This document shows positions 53,895-62,326 of a stretch of DNA of 64,000 nucleotides, one piece after another. Position numbers and translations under genes: made by a program. The DNA lies in NCBI GenBank assembly GCA_964569385.1, contig CAZMUM010000005.1, positions 76,227 to 140,226 of the forward strand, given 5' to 3'. Origin of the DNA: JAADHX01 sp964569385 (GTDB lineage Bacteria > Actinomycetota > Acidimicrobiia > Acidimicrobiales > Poriferisodalaceae). Numbering within the stretch: position 1 is the stretch's first letter; each line of letters starts with the position of its first letter. The notes under the pieces were generated by a model that searched no databases, was not told where the DNA came from, and saw only the letters and a program-made list of their open reading frames with translations.

Positions 53895-55226
53895 TCAGTC
53901 ACTGACGACACGGATAACAGCACCAACGTTGTGCACGGCGTCAAGGTCGCTTAGGCCGCTGAGGGTGGCCTGTACATCGGCCTCAAGAGCCCGGTGGGTA
54001 ATGAAGGTGATGCGGGCTCGGTCGCCGACTCCATGTTGTTCCATCGAACGGATGGAAACGTCGTGGGCACCAAATTCGGCCGCGACTTCGGCAAGTACCC
54101 CGGAGTGGTCGGCTACATCGAGCGCCAGATAGAACGCCGAGCTGGTCTGGTCGATGGCCATTACCTTCGCTGGCTTCAGCTTGATCGGGTCAGAGGCCGA
54201 GCCTCGGCGCAAATTCGACGCTGCGGTAAGCACGTCGCCGAGCATTGCGCTCGCCGTCGGGGCTCCGCCAGCTCCACGTCCGTAGAGCATCAGGGCGTCG
54301 ACGGCTTCGCCATGAATGAACACCGCGTTGAACGAGTCACGCACCGTTGCCAACGGGTGTGAGTTTGGCACCATCGCAGGATGAACTCGCACGGCTACCT
54401 CGTCGCCGTGAAGTTCGATTATTGCCAACAACTTGATCACATGGTCGAGTCGTGCCGCGGCTGCTATGTCGCTAGGGGTGATCCGACTGATTCCTTCTTG
54501 GTAGACATCGCCGGCAACCACGTTCAAACCAAAGGCAACGCTGGCCATGATGGCGGCCTTGGCACCGGCATCGAACCCTTCAACGTCGGCGGTTGGGTCG
54601 GCTTCGGCATACCCGAGTTGCTGGGCTTCGGTCAGGACATCGGCATAGGCGGCGCCTTCTTCGGTCATCTTGGTGAGGATGAAGTTCGTGGTGCCGTTGA
54701 CGATGCCCATGATCCTGGTGATCTGCTCACCGGCCAACGATTGCTGAAGGGCTCGCATTACCGGGATGCCACCGCCAACCGCTGCCTCAAAGAACAGATC
54801 GACTCCGGAGCTCGCCGCGGTCTCGAACAGCTCGGCTCCGCAGTTCGCAATTAGTTCCTTGTTGGCGGTGATGACCGGCTTGCCGTTCCTTAGAGCCGTG
54901 AGCAGAAGGGTTCTGGCCGGTTCGATGCCACCGATGGTCTCGACAATGATGTCGATGCTTGGGTCGCTCACCATGGCCTGCGTGTCGCGAGTGAATAGCT
55001 CGGCCGACACCTTGACTCCACGACTTGCGCTCAGGTTTCTTACGCCGATCTTGGCCACGTCGAGGGCCACACCGGTCCTTGCGGCGATTGTTGGGCCACC
55101 GTCAGTTAGCAGTCCGACCAAGGCCGCACCGACGTTGCCGCAGCCGAGTACTCCGACGCGAAGTGGTCGTCCGTGTGAGCCAGGACGACTGGACATGTCC
55201 TCGCGGGGATGGCCGCTCGTGTTCAT
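53895..55226 (-). CDS. hom: Homoserine dehydrogenase
   Basis: 443 residues. The NAD(P) site is LRVGVLGCGNVGAALVGLL. The catalytic domain includes IVETIGGIEPA and VNGTTNFILTKMTEEG. A C-terminal ACT domain (FYLALDVADHSGVLAEVAAE) probably gives threonine feedback inhibition. It reduces aspartate semialdehyde to homoserine. ATG 55226 is used, and an ATG 10 codons later (55196) is also possible. It precedes thrC by 10 bp. Confidence 0.93.
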   Translation of the reverse strand: MNTSGHPREDMSSRPGSHGRPLRVGVLGCGNVGAALVGLLTDGGPTIAARTGVALDVAKIGVRNLSASRGVKVSAELFTRDTQAMVSDPSIDIIVETIGGIEPARTLLLTALRNGKPVITANKELIANCGAELFETAASSGVDLFFEAAVGGGIPVMRALQQSLAGEQITRIMGIVNGTTNFILTKMTEEGAAYADVLTEAQQLGYAEADPTADVEGFDAGAKAAIMASVAFGLNVVAGDVYQEGISRITPSDIAAAARLDHVIKLLAIIELHGDEVAVRVHPAMVPNSHPLATVRDSFNAVFIHGEAVDALMLYGRGAGGAPTASAMLGDVLTAASNLRRGSASDPIKLKPAKVMAIDQTSSAFYLALDVADHSGVLAEVAAEFGAHDVSIRSMEQHGVGDRARITFITHRALEADVQATLSGLSDLDAVHNVGAVIRVVSD

Positions 55227-55308
55227 GGCTCAGACGGTATCGGACCTTGGCCCGATGTGGGCCAATTTTGGGGCCTCCTCAGGCCACCACCACAACCCTC
55301 ACCACTAT

Positions 55309-56589
55309 CTATCCGAGGTCGGTCATAAGAAGATCGTCGGTCGTTTCTCGACGCACCACGAGCCTGGCCACACCATTGCTCACAAATACCACCGGAGGCC
55401 TGAACACCTTGTTGTAGTTGCTACCCATCGAATGGCCGTATGCCCCAGTAACGGGGGTCGCGATGATGTCACCAACCACCAGGTCGGCGGGAACTGGAGC
55501 CTCCATGACAAGCACGTCGCCGCTTTCGCAGTGTTTCCCGACAAGCCTGACGATGTTGGGGCGATCGGCTTCGACACAGCGAGGAAGGAACGTCGTGTAG
55601 TCACTGCCGTACAGCTGCGGGCGCGCGTTGTCGCCGTATCCGCCATCGACCGCGACATAGGTTCTGATGCCTGGCAGAGCCTTGATGGTGCCAGCCGTGT
55701 ACAACGTGACCGCCGCGCTGGCGACAATCGAGCGGCCGGGCTCGGCTACAAGTTTGGCCTCGACGCCGAGGCTGTCGGCGGCTTCGCGCACCATCGACGC
55801 CCATGCCGCGATAGACGGGGTGCGTTCGTCTTCTACGTAAGCAACACCAATACCGCCACCTACAGAGAGCTCGCTGAGTTGATACGGGGCGCTGAAGTCG
55901 GCAACTACCCGAAGCGCTTCGGCCATCGATTCGACCCTGAAAACTTGCGAGCCGATGTGATAGTGAATGCCGACCAGATCCATAGCCGTTGAGGCGATGA
56001 CCCGTTCGGCGGCTGACTTAGCCATTCCGCTGCGTACACCGAATCCGAACTTCGAATCGTCCTGACCGGTCGAGATGAAATCGTGGGTTTCAGCCTTTAC
56101 CCCAGGGGTAACCCGAATCAGTACCTTTGGAACGGCCGCACCAGCACGGACCAGTGCTTCGATTCGGTCGATCTCGTCTTGGCTGTCGATAACGATCCGA
56201 CCAACACCAACGGCCAACGCCTCGGCGATTTCGTCAGCGTCCTTGTTATTGCCGTGAAAGACAACTCGATCCGCGGGAACCCCCGCCGCGAGCACAACGT
56301 GAAGTTCGCCCCGAGTCGAAACGTCGATGTGCATTCCTTCTTCATGCACCAACTTGGCAATAGCAGTACACAGGAACGCCTTTGAGGCGTACGCCACGCC
56401 ATCACCGAAAGCAGCTACAGCCTCGCGACACCGGGTGCGTAGATGGTCTTCGTCGTACACGAACAGCGGAGTTCCGTACTCCTCGACGAGGTCGAGAAGA
56501 TCAACACCACCAACAGTGAGATGACCGTGTTCGTCGACCGCTGCTGAATCCGGTAGCAGGTGGTGCGGTACCGGTCCCTGTCTGGTCAT
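55309..56589 (-). CDS. lysA: Diaminopimelate decarboxylase
   Basis: About 426 residues. PLP Lys70 is in VAYASKAFLCTAI. The barrel contains GVKAETHDFISTGQDDSKFGF and the C-terminal beta domain has ESGDVLVMEAPVPADL and YNKVFRPP. It removes CO2 from meso-diaminopimelate to give lysine. The ATG at 56589 overlaps the galE stop by 4 bp, so the genes are coupled. A longer start at 56637 is rejected. The next gene, hom, begins 82 bp downstream. Confidence 0.95.
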   Translation of the reverse strand: MTRQGPVPHHLLPDSAAVDEHGHLTVGGVDLLDLVEEYGTPLFVYDEDHLRTRCREAVAAFGDGVAYASKAFLCTAIAKLVHEEGMHIDVSTRGELHVVLAAGVPADRVVFHGNNKDADEIAEALAVGVGRIVIDSQDEIDRIEALVRAGAAVPKVLIRVTPGVKAETHDFISTGQDDSKFGFGVRSGMAKSAAERVIASTAMDLVGIHYHIGSQVFRVESMAEALRVVADFSAPYQLSELSVGGGIGVAYVEDERTPSIAAWASMVREAADSLGVEAKLVAEPGRSIVASAAVTLYTAGTIKALPGIRTYVAVDGGYGDNARPQLYGSDYTTFLPRCVEADRPNIVRLVGKHCESGDVLVMEAPVPADLVVGDIIATPVTGAYGHSMGSNYNKVFRPPVVFVSNGVARLVVRRETTDDLLMTDLG

Positions 56590-57584
56590 AGTTCGACAGG
56601 CGCGGAAACGCCCCACTGCGATTGATGCCACTTCCACGCCGAAGCCACGATGGTGTCGAGATCAGATGACTTTGGTTCCCAGTCGAACGCATCTCGAAAA
56701 GCTCGACTATCGGCGACCAGTTCTGCGGGATCACCCGGACGGCGATCAGCCTCGTCATAAGGAACTGGTGCCACGACCCTACCGACCGCTTCAAGAACCT
56801 GCCGATTCGACTGACCGACCCCGGTGCCAAGGTTAAATGCGCCGCTGGGCGCACCACCGATTAGGCCCTCGACGGCAGCAACGTGCGCCGACGCTAGGTC
56901 GGTTACGTGTACGTAGTCGCGAACACAGGTTCCGTCAGGCGTCGGATAGTCGGTACCACGCAACTGGAGTCGTTGGCCAACTCCGGCTGCCGCAGCGATA
57001 GCGAGCGGTATCAGGTGGGTTTCCGGTTCGTGATTCTCGCCAAGGTCGCCATCTGGGTGCGCTCCACAAGCGTTGAAATATCGAAGCGCTATCCAGCCAA
57101 TGCCGTGTGCCTGTTCGGCATCGGCCATTACCTGTTCGAACATGGATTTCGACGAACCATAGGGATTTATCGGGTCGATTGCCGCGTCCTCGGCTATTGG
57201 TTGGGACTCTGGGATGCCGTACACAGCCGCAGTCGAGCTAAACACAAAAGCCTTGGTGCCGTGCTCGACGCTCACCCCTAGCAGGGTTATGGCCTTGGCC
57301 AGATTGGTGTCGTAGAAGTCGAGGGGTTCGACCATCGACCTCGCCACCTCGATGTAACCAGCAAAGTGCAGCACGCCGTCGAAGGGCCCATACGCTGAGA
57401 AAACCGAGCGGACGAACTCCTGGTCGCCGACATCGCCGACCACCAGAGTGGCTGAGCCAACAGCCTGCTCGCGTCCGGCGCTCAAGTTGTCGAGGACCAC
57501 CAAATCGTGGCCAGCATCCATTAGAGCACGCACGGTGTGGCTGCCTATATATCCGGCACCGCCGGTGAGGAGTAGTTTCGACAT
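56586..57584 (-). CDS. galE: UDP-glucose 4-epimerase
   Basis: 332 residues. The NAD site LLLTGGAGYIGSHTVRAL, the catalytic FSSTAAVYG and PYGSSKSMFE (Tyr-x3-Lys), and the RYFNACGAHPDGDLGE active-site loop define it. It interconverts UDP-glucose and UDP-galactose, providing precursors for cell-wall glycans. A -10-like CATACT lies 7 bp before the ATG and there is no Shine-Dalgarno, suggesting a leaderless transcript. It heads the lysA-hom-thrC operon. Confidence 0.93.
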   Translation of the reverse strand: MSKLLLTGGAGYIGSHTVRALMDAGHDLVVLDNLSAGREQAVGSATLVVGDVGDQEFVRSVFSAYGPFDGVLHFAGYIEVARSMVEPLDFYDTNLAKAITLLGVSVEHGTKAFVFSSTAAVYGIPESQPIAEDAAIDPINPYGSSKSMFEQVMADAEQAHGIGWIALRYFNACGAHPDGDLGENHEPETHLIPLAIAAAAGVGQRLQLRGTDYPTPDGTCVRDYVHVTDLASAHVAAVEGLIGGAPSGAFNLGTGVGQSNRQVLEAVGRVVAPVPYDEADRRPGDPAELVADSRAFRDAFDWEPKSSDLDTIVASAWKWHQSQWGVSAPVEL

Positions 57585-57591
57585 GGCGACA

Positions 57592-57597
57592 AGTATG
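57592..57597 (-). promoter_or_regulatory. Candidate -10 element for leaderless galE
   Basis: Minus-strand CATACT ends 7 bp before the ATG at 57584, in the context CATACTTGTCGCC. No good -35 was found. It is almost the same as the element before murA. Confidence 0.3.
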
Positions 57598-57701
57598 GAC
57601 GGTACAAAGTCGACGGTGTTCGATTCCGAATCCCGCAGGGTTAGCGGCGAGAGGCGCTACATTGTCCCTTCTGCCCTTTCCTGGGCAAACATAGAAGTAT
57701 T

Positions 57702-57773
57702 GCCCTCGTAGCTCAGGGGATAGAGCATTGGCCTCCGAAGCCATGAGCGCAGGTTCGAATCCTGCCGAGGGCG
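57702..57773 (+). tRNA. tRNA-Arg (anticodon CCG)
   Basis: A cloverleaf folds by eye. The acceptor is GCCCTCG/CGAGGGC and the D-arm GCTC/GAGC has an AGGGGATA loop. The anticodon stem is TTGGC/GCCAT with loop CTCCGAA, and the T-arm is GCAGG-TTCGAAT-CCTGC. The anticodon is CCG, reading CGG. The top pair of the anticodon stem is T-T. CCA is not encoded. The discriminator is G57773. Confidence 0.93.
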
Positions 57774-57805
57774 CTCTTGTCCCGAACCGGCGTGGTTGAC
57801 CCCGT

Positions 57806-57851
57806 ACCTGTGCCTAAAACCGCGGTCGTGACCGCGGTTTTAGGCACAGGT
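57806..57851. repeat. Perfect 46-bp palindrome downstream of tRNA-Arg
   Basis: Arms 57806-57827 and 57830-57851 pair perfectly over 22 bp with a 2-base loop (GT). The arm begins ACCTGTGCCTAAAACCGCGG. It lies 32 bp after the tRNA and 4 bp before the stop of the PhoU-like gene. It could end transcription from both sides, or be a mobile palindromic element or protein-binding site. There is no T-run on either side. Confidence 0.85.
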
Positions 57852-57855
57852 TGAG

Positions 57856-58530
57856 TTAGTCGTCGGTGTCGGTTTCGCCGCCGTCGAGGTAGTCGATTGT
57901 GGGGAGGGGCTCGATCGCCACGCCCACAACGCCGCGAAGGTTGGCCACAATTCGTTTCAGGTATCGATAGTAGATGGCCAAGGGCACGACCTCGCGACCA
58001 GGCAGGTCAGAGAACATGTACTTGTCGATCTTGGCCTGAAACTGAGCAATCAGCACTGTTACCCGGGCCACATACCGCTCAGCTCGTACCTCATCAAATT
58101 CGGCTAACAGTTGGCCTGCCTCACCAAATAGGGTCGAGACTTCCTGTTGCTCAAGGCGAATTTCCGCGATGTCGTCGGCTCCTGTGAGCGATATACCGCT
58201 CTCGGCCAAGTCGAGAATGTTCTTGGCTTGATCGCCGATACGTTCGATCTTCTTCAGCAACAAAACCAACCCAAGCACCGCACCAATCTCGGCGGTTCCT
58301 TGAACCGTGACATGAACAACCAGCTCGGAACGAAGATCTTGTTCTGCTTGGTTGATACGACGGTCTGTGGCCCGAATATCTTCGGCAATTACGTCGGCCT
58401 CGAGCCCTCCGATAAGCGCTCCATTGGCAAGATCGAACGAATGCCTGGCGTCGCCAAGCATGTTGACGGCACGGGACTCAATGTGATCGAGGCCGGCACC
58501 GCCAGTGTTCTGAAAAAAGGACATGACCAT
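57856..58530 (-). CDS. PhoU-like domain protein
   Basis: 224 residues, all-alpha. It begins FFQNTGGAGLDHIESRAVNM. It contains PhoU-like helical repeats, including LLLKKIERIGDQAKNILDLAE with the E/D-x3-D metal pattern. The ATG at 58530 has GAGGAG 7 bp upstream. PhoU-type proteins restrain phosphate uptake and signalling. The gene sits directly after the Na/Pi symporter gene (13 bp), so it probably controls that transporter. Length is typical for a single PhoU protein. Confidence 0.8.
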   Translation of the reverse strand: MVMSFFQNTGGAGLDHIESRAVNMLGDARHSFDLANGALIGGLEADVIAEDIRATDRRINQAEQDLRSELVVHVTVQGTAEIGAVLGLVLLLKKIERIGDQAKNILDLAESGISLTGADDIAEIRLEQQEVSTLFGEAGQLLAEFDEVRAERYVARVTVLIAQFQAKIDKYMFSDLPGREVVPLAIYYRYLKRIVANLRGVVGVAIEPLPTIDYLDGGETDTDD

Positions 58531-58543
58531 AAGACTTCTCCTC

Positions 58544-59704
58544 TCAGCGAAGCGCTACGACACCAAGTAGTGGCGCCACAACAAAGACAACAACAACGTA
58601 CGCCACAGCCATCGTTCTCCGCTTAACAGCGACGTCGGCGAGTCGCTCAGCGAGCCTGACAGGCACATCGCGGGCAACCGGCAATACGTACAGCAACAAG
58701 ATCCCGATGACGTTAAAGGTGGTGTGAGCCAAACCCACCGTGAGGGCATCGGGGTTGGACGCGGCCAATGCCGCAAGCAGCGCAGTAATGGTGGTTCCGA
58801 CGTTGGCACCAAGGGTTACGGGATAGGCATTTCGTAGAGACAACACACCAGCGGCCGTCAACGGGATCAAGATCGAAGTGGTGATGCTCGACGACTGGAC
58901 CGCGACTGTTATGGCTACTCCGAGGAGCATCGCCACCGCGCCGCCGCCCTTGCCCAACACCGCATTGACGGATCGCTCCACACGATCGGCGATGAGCTGA
59001 CGCATGTTCTTCGTGATGAAAGCCAACGCAACGAGGATGATTACGAGCCCAGTCAACACCATGAGCGTGCCCTGCACGTTGCCATCGAAGCCAGCAGCCG
59101 ACCAGAGGTCCGTTAGCCAACCAACCGGGTGCTTCACCCAGGCCTTGACGGGGCTCTTCCATTCGGTTCCCGAGGATCCAACGAGTCCCTCACTCGCCCA
59201 TTGGGCTATTCCACTTACAAGGCCAAACACGACCTCGAGCGGAAGTATCACCGCGACGGCGAGCACATTGAAGAAGTCGTGGACCGTCGCCGCAGCAAAA
59301 GCACGCCTGAACTCATTCGACTGACGAACGTGCCCAAGGGAGACCAGCGTGTTGGTGACAGTGGTGCCGATGTTGGCGCCCATCACCATAGGAACAGCGT
59401 CATCGACGCCGAGGACACCCGAGGCGACCAGGGCAACGATCACCGACGTACTTGCCGAAGACGACTGCACCAGAACCGTTCCGAGAATGCCTACACACAA
59501 CCCAGCGATTGGATTCGTAACTGCTGTGAATAGCTTTTCTTGGGTGTCGGCACCCATGATCTTGATGCCTGCCTCGAGCGACGACACGCCGACCAGAAAC
59601 AAGTAGATTAGCCCAACCACCAGCGCCGACCGGGCCGATTTCGGAACAACAAATTTCGACCCTGCTACATCAGCAAGATCCATGGAAGAGTTCTTTGCGC
59701 TCAT
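58544..59704 (-). CDS. Na/Pi symporter (NptA/SLC34 family)
   Basis: About 386 residues with eight to nine hydrophobic segments. The two inverted-repeat signatures are LVQSSSASTSVIVALV/MGANIGTTVTNTL and AVQSSSITTSILIPL/LGANVGTTITALL. These Gln-Ser-Ser-Ser plus GAN-GTT pairs mark the phosphate-sodium site. It imports phosphate with sodium. ATG 59704 is chosen because the longer frame to 59761 begins with low-complexity sequence. It heads the two-gene unit with the PhoU-like gene. Confidence 0.9.
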   Translation of the reverse strand: MSAKNSSMDLADVAGSKFVVPKSARSALVVGLIYLFLVGVSSLEAGIKIMGADTQEKLFTAVTNPIAGLCVGILGTVLVQSSSASTSVIVALVASGVLGVDDAVPMVMGANIGTTVTNTLVSLGHVRQSNEFRRAFAAATVHDFFNVLAVAVILPLEVVFGLVSGIAQWASEGLVGSSGTEWKSPVKAWVKHPVGWLTDLWSAAGFDGNVQGTLMVLTGLVIILVALAFITKNMRQLIADRVERSVNAVLGKGGGAVAMLLGVAITVAVQSSSITTSILIPLTAAGVLSLRNAYPVTLGANVGTTITALLAALAASNPDALTVGLAHTTFNVIGILLLYVLPVARDVPVRLAERLADVAVKRRTMAVAYVVVVFVVAPLLGVVALR

Positions 59705-60005
59705 GTGCTTATCGCCGCTCTCGAGCCGAGACGACGACGGATCCTTTGATCGTTGGGACACCTACGAACCGCAAAATTCTACGTCCACGCCGCGTGCAGT
59801 CAAGAGCTAGACCGCCTCTTTTTGAGAATTTCGGCGTGCGGGGCCGCGCCCCACACAGATCGCCACAAAGAACGGGCATGAAGCTGTCGACGTTACTGCC
59901 GACTTAGTTTGTGACAGAACCATTACGGTTCTCGTTGTCGGGCGATCATCAAGAATCAAAAGGTTCGTTCATGATTCCCTCACCCAAGTTGCTTATGGTG
60001 CTCAT
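59705..60005. other. Intergenic region between divergent units
   Basis: No gene is seen in these 301 bases. It is the divergent promoter region of the Na/Pi symporter and the Pro-rich protein operon. A 15-bp inverted repeat, GAACC-ATTAC-GGTTC (59917-59931), lies 75 bp before the GTG at 60006. A related string, GACGAAACCATTACGAAAT, is found near 44045, upstream of the GH26-like gene's ATG. Whether this is a shared regulatory site cannot be judged here. Confidence 0.35.
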
Positions 60006-60644
60006 GTGACCCCCACCGACGAGCCGATACAAGAGCAGATGAAGCCCTTTTCTGCGCGTCGCCACCCAGCCAAGCGAGCCCGGCGGATCGTCGGCGCTAT
60101 CAGCGCCCTCGGCACCGCGGGAGTAGTCGGAGGCTTCATCAGCAACGAACCCGCTCCCGCTTCAGCAGCCGAGGCAGCCCCCACATCGACTTCACCGACA
60201 AGCACAACTTCACTAGCTCCGCCCCTAGCGACAAACCCAACATCTACAACAACTTCTACTGCCGTACCGCAACCCGCAACAACTACAAGCACCCCCGGCG
60301 ATAGGTCGAGGGACCCGGTATTTTCCGACGAAGAACTGTTGGCCCAGCTTGGCCAGGCGACAAACGCCACCACAACTACAACCCCACCGCCAACAGCTCC
60401 ACGTGCAACGGCGCCGCCAGCAACCAATCCCCCAGCCATAGCAGCGCCTGCTACTACAACTCCACCACCTGCGACCGCGCCGCCAACCACAACCCCACCA
60501 GCTACGGCACCACCCGAGACCGTGCCACCACCACCGCCTACGGCACCACCCGAAACACCGCCACCACCACCGCCTCCACCTCCACCTCCTCCGCCTCCGC
60601 CTCCGCCTCCGCCTCCGCCCGATACTGGATCGAACGGCAGCTAA
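60006..60644 (+). CDS. Membrane-anchored Pro/Thr-rich protein
   Basis: 212 residues. A basic N-terminus (RRHPAKRARR) precedes one hydrophobic segment (VGAISALGTAGVVGGFIS). The rest is low-complexity Thr/Pro/Ala and ends with a run of more than 20 prolines and DTGSNGS. It looks like an exported, wall-spanning stalk anchored by its N-terminus. The start is a GTG at 60006 because the preceding ATG is followed by TGA. It lies 3 bp before apbE and probably belongs to the same electron-transfer operon. No catalytic domain is seen. Confidence 0.65.
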   Translation: MTPTDEPIQEQMKPFSARRHPAKRARRIVGAISALGTAGVVGGFISNEPAPASAAEAAPTSTSPTSTTSLAPPLATNPTSTTTSTAVPQPATTTSTPGDRSRDPVFSDEELLAQLGQATNATTTTTPPPTAPRATAPPATNPPAIAAPATTTPPPATAPPTTTPPATAPPETVPPPPPTAPPETPPPPPPPPPPPPPPPPPPPPPDTGSNGS

Positions 60645-60647
60645 CGA

Positions 60648-61625
60648 GTGAGAACCCTGACCGCCCAAGCACAGCTGGACCATCGCCAAGAGCCAAGATC
60701 GGCATCGATTTCGGCGCCCAGGGTTTCGAAAGCCCACCTCTCGGCCATGGGCACAACCGTCGCCATCACGATTGTCGACGCACCACCAACCACAATCGAG
60801 ATGGCGACGTCGTTAGTTCGCGACCTACATCGGCGCTGGACTCGCTTCGACCCAAACAGCGAGATCGGACGGCTCAACCAGGCCAACGGTGCTCTCGTCG
60901 TGCTCGAGCCCGATACGTTCGATGTCGTCTCGGCCGCGATATCGGCGTTCCATAACACCAACGGACGATTCGATCCGACAGTCGCCACATCCGTGTGTGC
61001 CGCTGGTTACGATCGCGGCCTGGAACAGCTCGCCGACGGCGTGTTCGGACGCGACTTCACACCAGCACCCGGCTGCTCGGGCATAGAACTGCTTCCAGAC
61101 ATCTCTGGAATCGTCATGCCCACTGGGGTAGAGATCGACCTCGGCGGAATCGGCAAGGGTGCAGCAGCCGATCTAGTTGCAGCAGCAGTAACGGGCGCGG
61201 GCGCGGCTGGCGTGTGTATCAACTTGGGTGGCGATGTCACCGTCAAGGGAATCTCTCCAACCCGCGATCCCTGGACAATCGAACTCGTGCCAACCGCACA
61301 AGTCGGCCGCGATCCGCTCGTGGTGTGGCTCAATGATGGCTCTGTGTGCACCAGTCGTACCGACCTACGAACGTGGGATGGCCCCACTGGGCCTCGCCAC
61401 CACATCATCGACCCTGCCACTGGCGCTCCGACTCCCACCACCATTGTTTCGGTCAGTGTCTTGGCCACCAATGCCATCAGCGCCGAACCCCTGACCAAGG
61501 CCGCACTTGTGGCTGGGCCGCGACACGCCCGCGCGGTGCTCAACGCGGCGGGCGTCCCAGCCGTCATTGGCACCGCCGACGGCTCGCTTCATGCCGTTGG
61601 CAACATCAGGGATTACCTACGATGA
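60648..61625 (+). CDS. apbE: FAD:protein FMN transferase
   Basis: 325 residues of ApbE type. The signature LSAMGTTVAITIVD is the family's typical start of the core. The central EIDLGGIGKGAAADLV and the HHIIDPATGAPTPTT active-site region follow. ApbE attaches FMN covalently to a Thr or Ser in [S/T]GA[S/T] motifs of secreted or membrane redox proteins. No such motif was seen in the neighbours, so the target lies elsewhere. It starts at GTG 60648 and overlaps the next gene by ATGA. Confidence 0.9.
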   Translation: MRTLTAQAQLDHRQEPRSASISAPRVSKAHLSAMGTTVAITIVDAPPTTIEMATSLVRDLHRRWTRFDPNSEIGRLNQANGALVVLEPDTFDVVSAAISAFHNTNGRFDPTVATSVCAAGYDRGLEQLADGVFGRDFTPAPGCSGIELLPDISGIVMPTGVEIDLGGIGKGAAADLVAAAVTGAGAAGVCINLGGDVTVKGISPTRDPWTIELVPTAQVGRDPLVVWLNDGSVCTSRTDLRTWDGPTGPRHHIIDPATGAPTPTTIVSVSVLATNAISAEPLTKAALVAGPRHARAVLNAAGVPAVIGTADGSLHAVGNIRDYLR

Positions 61626-62233
61626 TCGCGGTCTCAGAGCAGTTGTCCTGGTACGTGTCGCGCTCTGCCGGTTTCACGGCGTGGATACTCACCGCACTGT
61701 CAGTCCTGTGGGGTCTGTTCTTGTCGACCGGCATCATGCGCGGCTGGCCAACCCGGCCGTGGCTGCTCGACCTACACCGTTTCCTGGGTGGACTGACCGT
61801 GGTGTTCGTCGGCGTTCACATAGCCGCACTGGTTGCCGACAACTTCGTGTACTTCGGCTGGTCAGAAGTTCTGGTGCCAATGGCTTCAGACTGGCAACCG
61901 GGTGCCGTCGCATGGGGAATCGTGGCGTTCTACCTCCTTATCGCCGTAGAGGTCACATCCTTGCTGAGACGGCGGTTCGTTTCGGAACGAATCTGGCGAG
62001 CAGTCCACGCTTCGAGCTTCTTGTTGTTCGGCTTCGGAACCGTCCATACGTTCCAAGCTGGCTCCGACCTTGACCGTCCGTGGGTCTTCTGGAGCGTCGT
62101 TGGCGTGGCTGGCCTGGTGCTGGTCTTGAGTTGGTGGCGTGTGCTCGTGGGCAGGTCGACCGCTCCTGCACGCAAACGCAGCCTCGGCGAAGAATCGACG
62201 CGGGTGCCAGCGCCCCAAGAGGTCAGCATCTAA
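61622..62233 (+). CDS. Ferric-reductase-like transmembrane heme protein
   Basis: 203 residues with five to six hydrophobic segments. Candidate bis-heme His are in LDLHRFLGGL/VGVHIAAL and RAVHASSFLLFGFGTVHTF, spaced as in ferric-reductase-like transmembrane domains. The soluble flavin domain of true ferric reductases is absent. The ATG overlaps the apbE stop by 4 bp. With ApbE it suggests electron transfer across the membrane to an extracellular flavin or iron acceptor. Confidence 0.82.
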   Translation: MIAVSEQLSWYVSRSAGFTAWILTALSVLWGLFLSTGIMRGWPTRPWLLDLHRFLGGLTVVFVGVHIAALVADNFVYFGWSEVLVPMASDWQPGAVAWGIVAFYLLIAVEVTSLLRRRFVSERIWRAVHASSFLLFGFGTVHTFQAGSDLDRPWVFWSVVGVAGLVLVLSWWRVLVGRSTAPARKRSLGEESTRVPAPQEVSI

Positions 62234-62326
62234 CTCGGCGGGATGTCATCGCATCAGTTGGCTCAGCCACGGGCCAAATCGTCCGATGGATCCAACGTGG
62301 GACGTGCACGTATCAGGCCAACTTCG

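Noticed and set aside
57238..57744. Minus-strand frame of 168 codons across galE and the tRNA
   Set aside because: It overlaps tRNA-Arg and galE in another frame and has no structure.
60225..60737. Minus-strand frame of 170 codons with Trp/Arg runs
   Set aside because: It is the reverse complement of the proline-rich repeat, giving low-complexity Arg/Trp. Not a gene.
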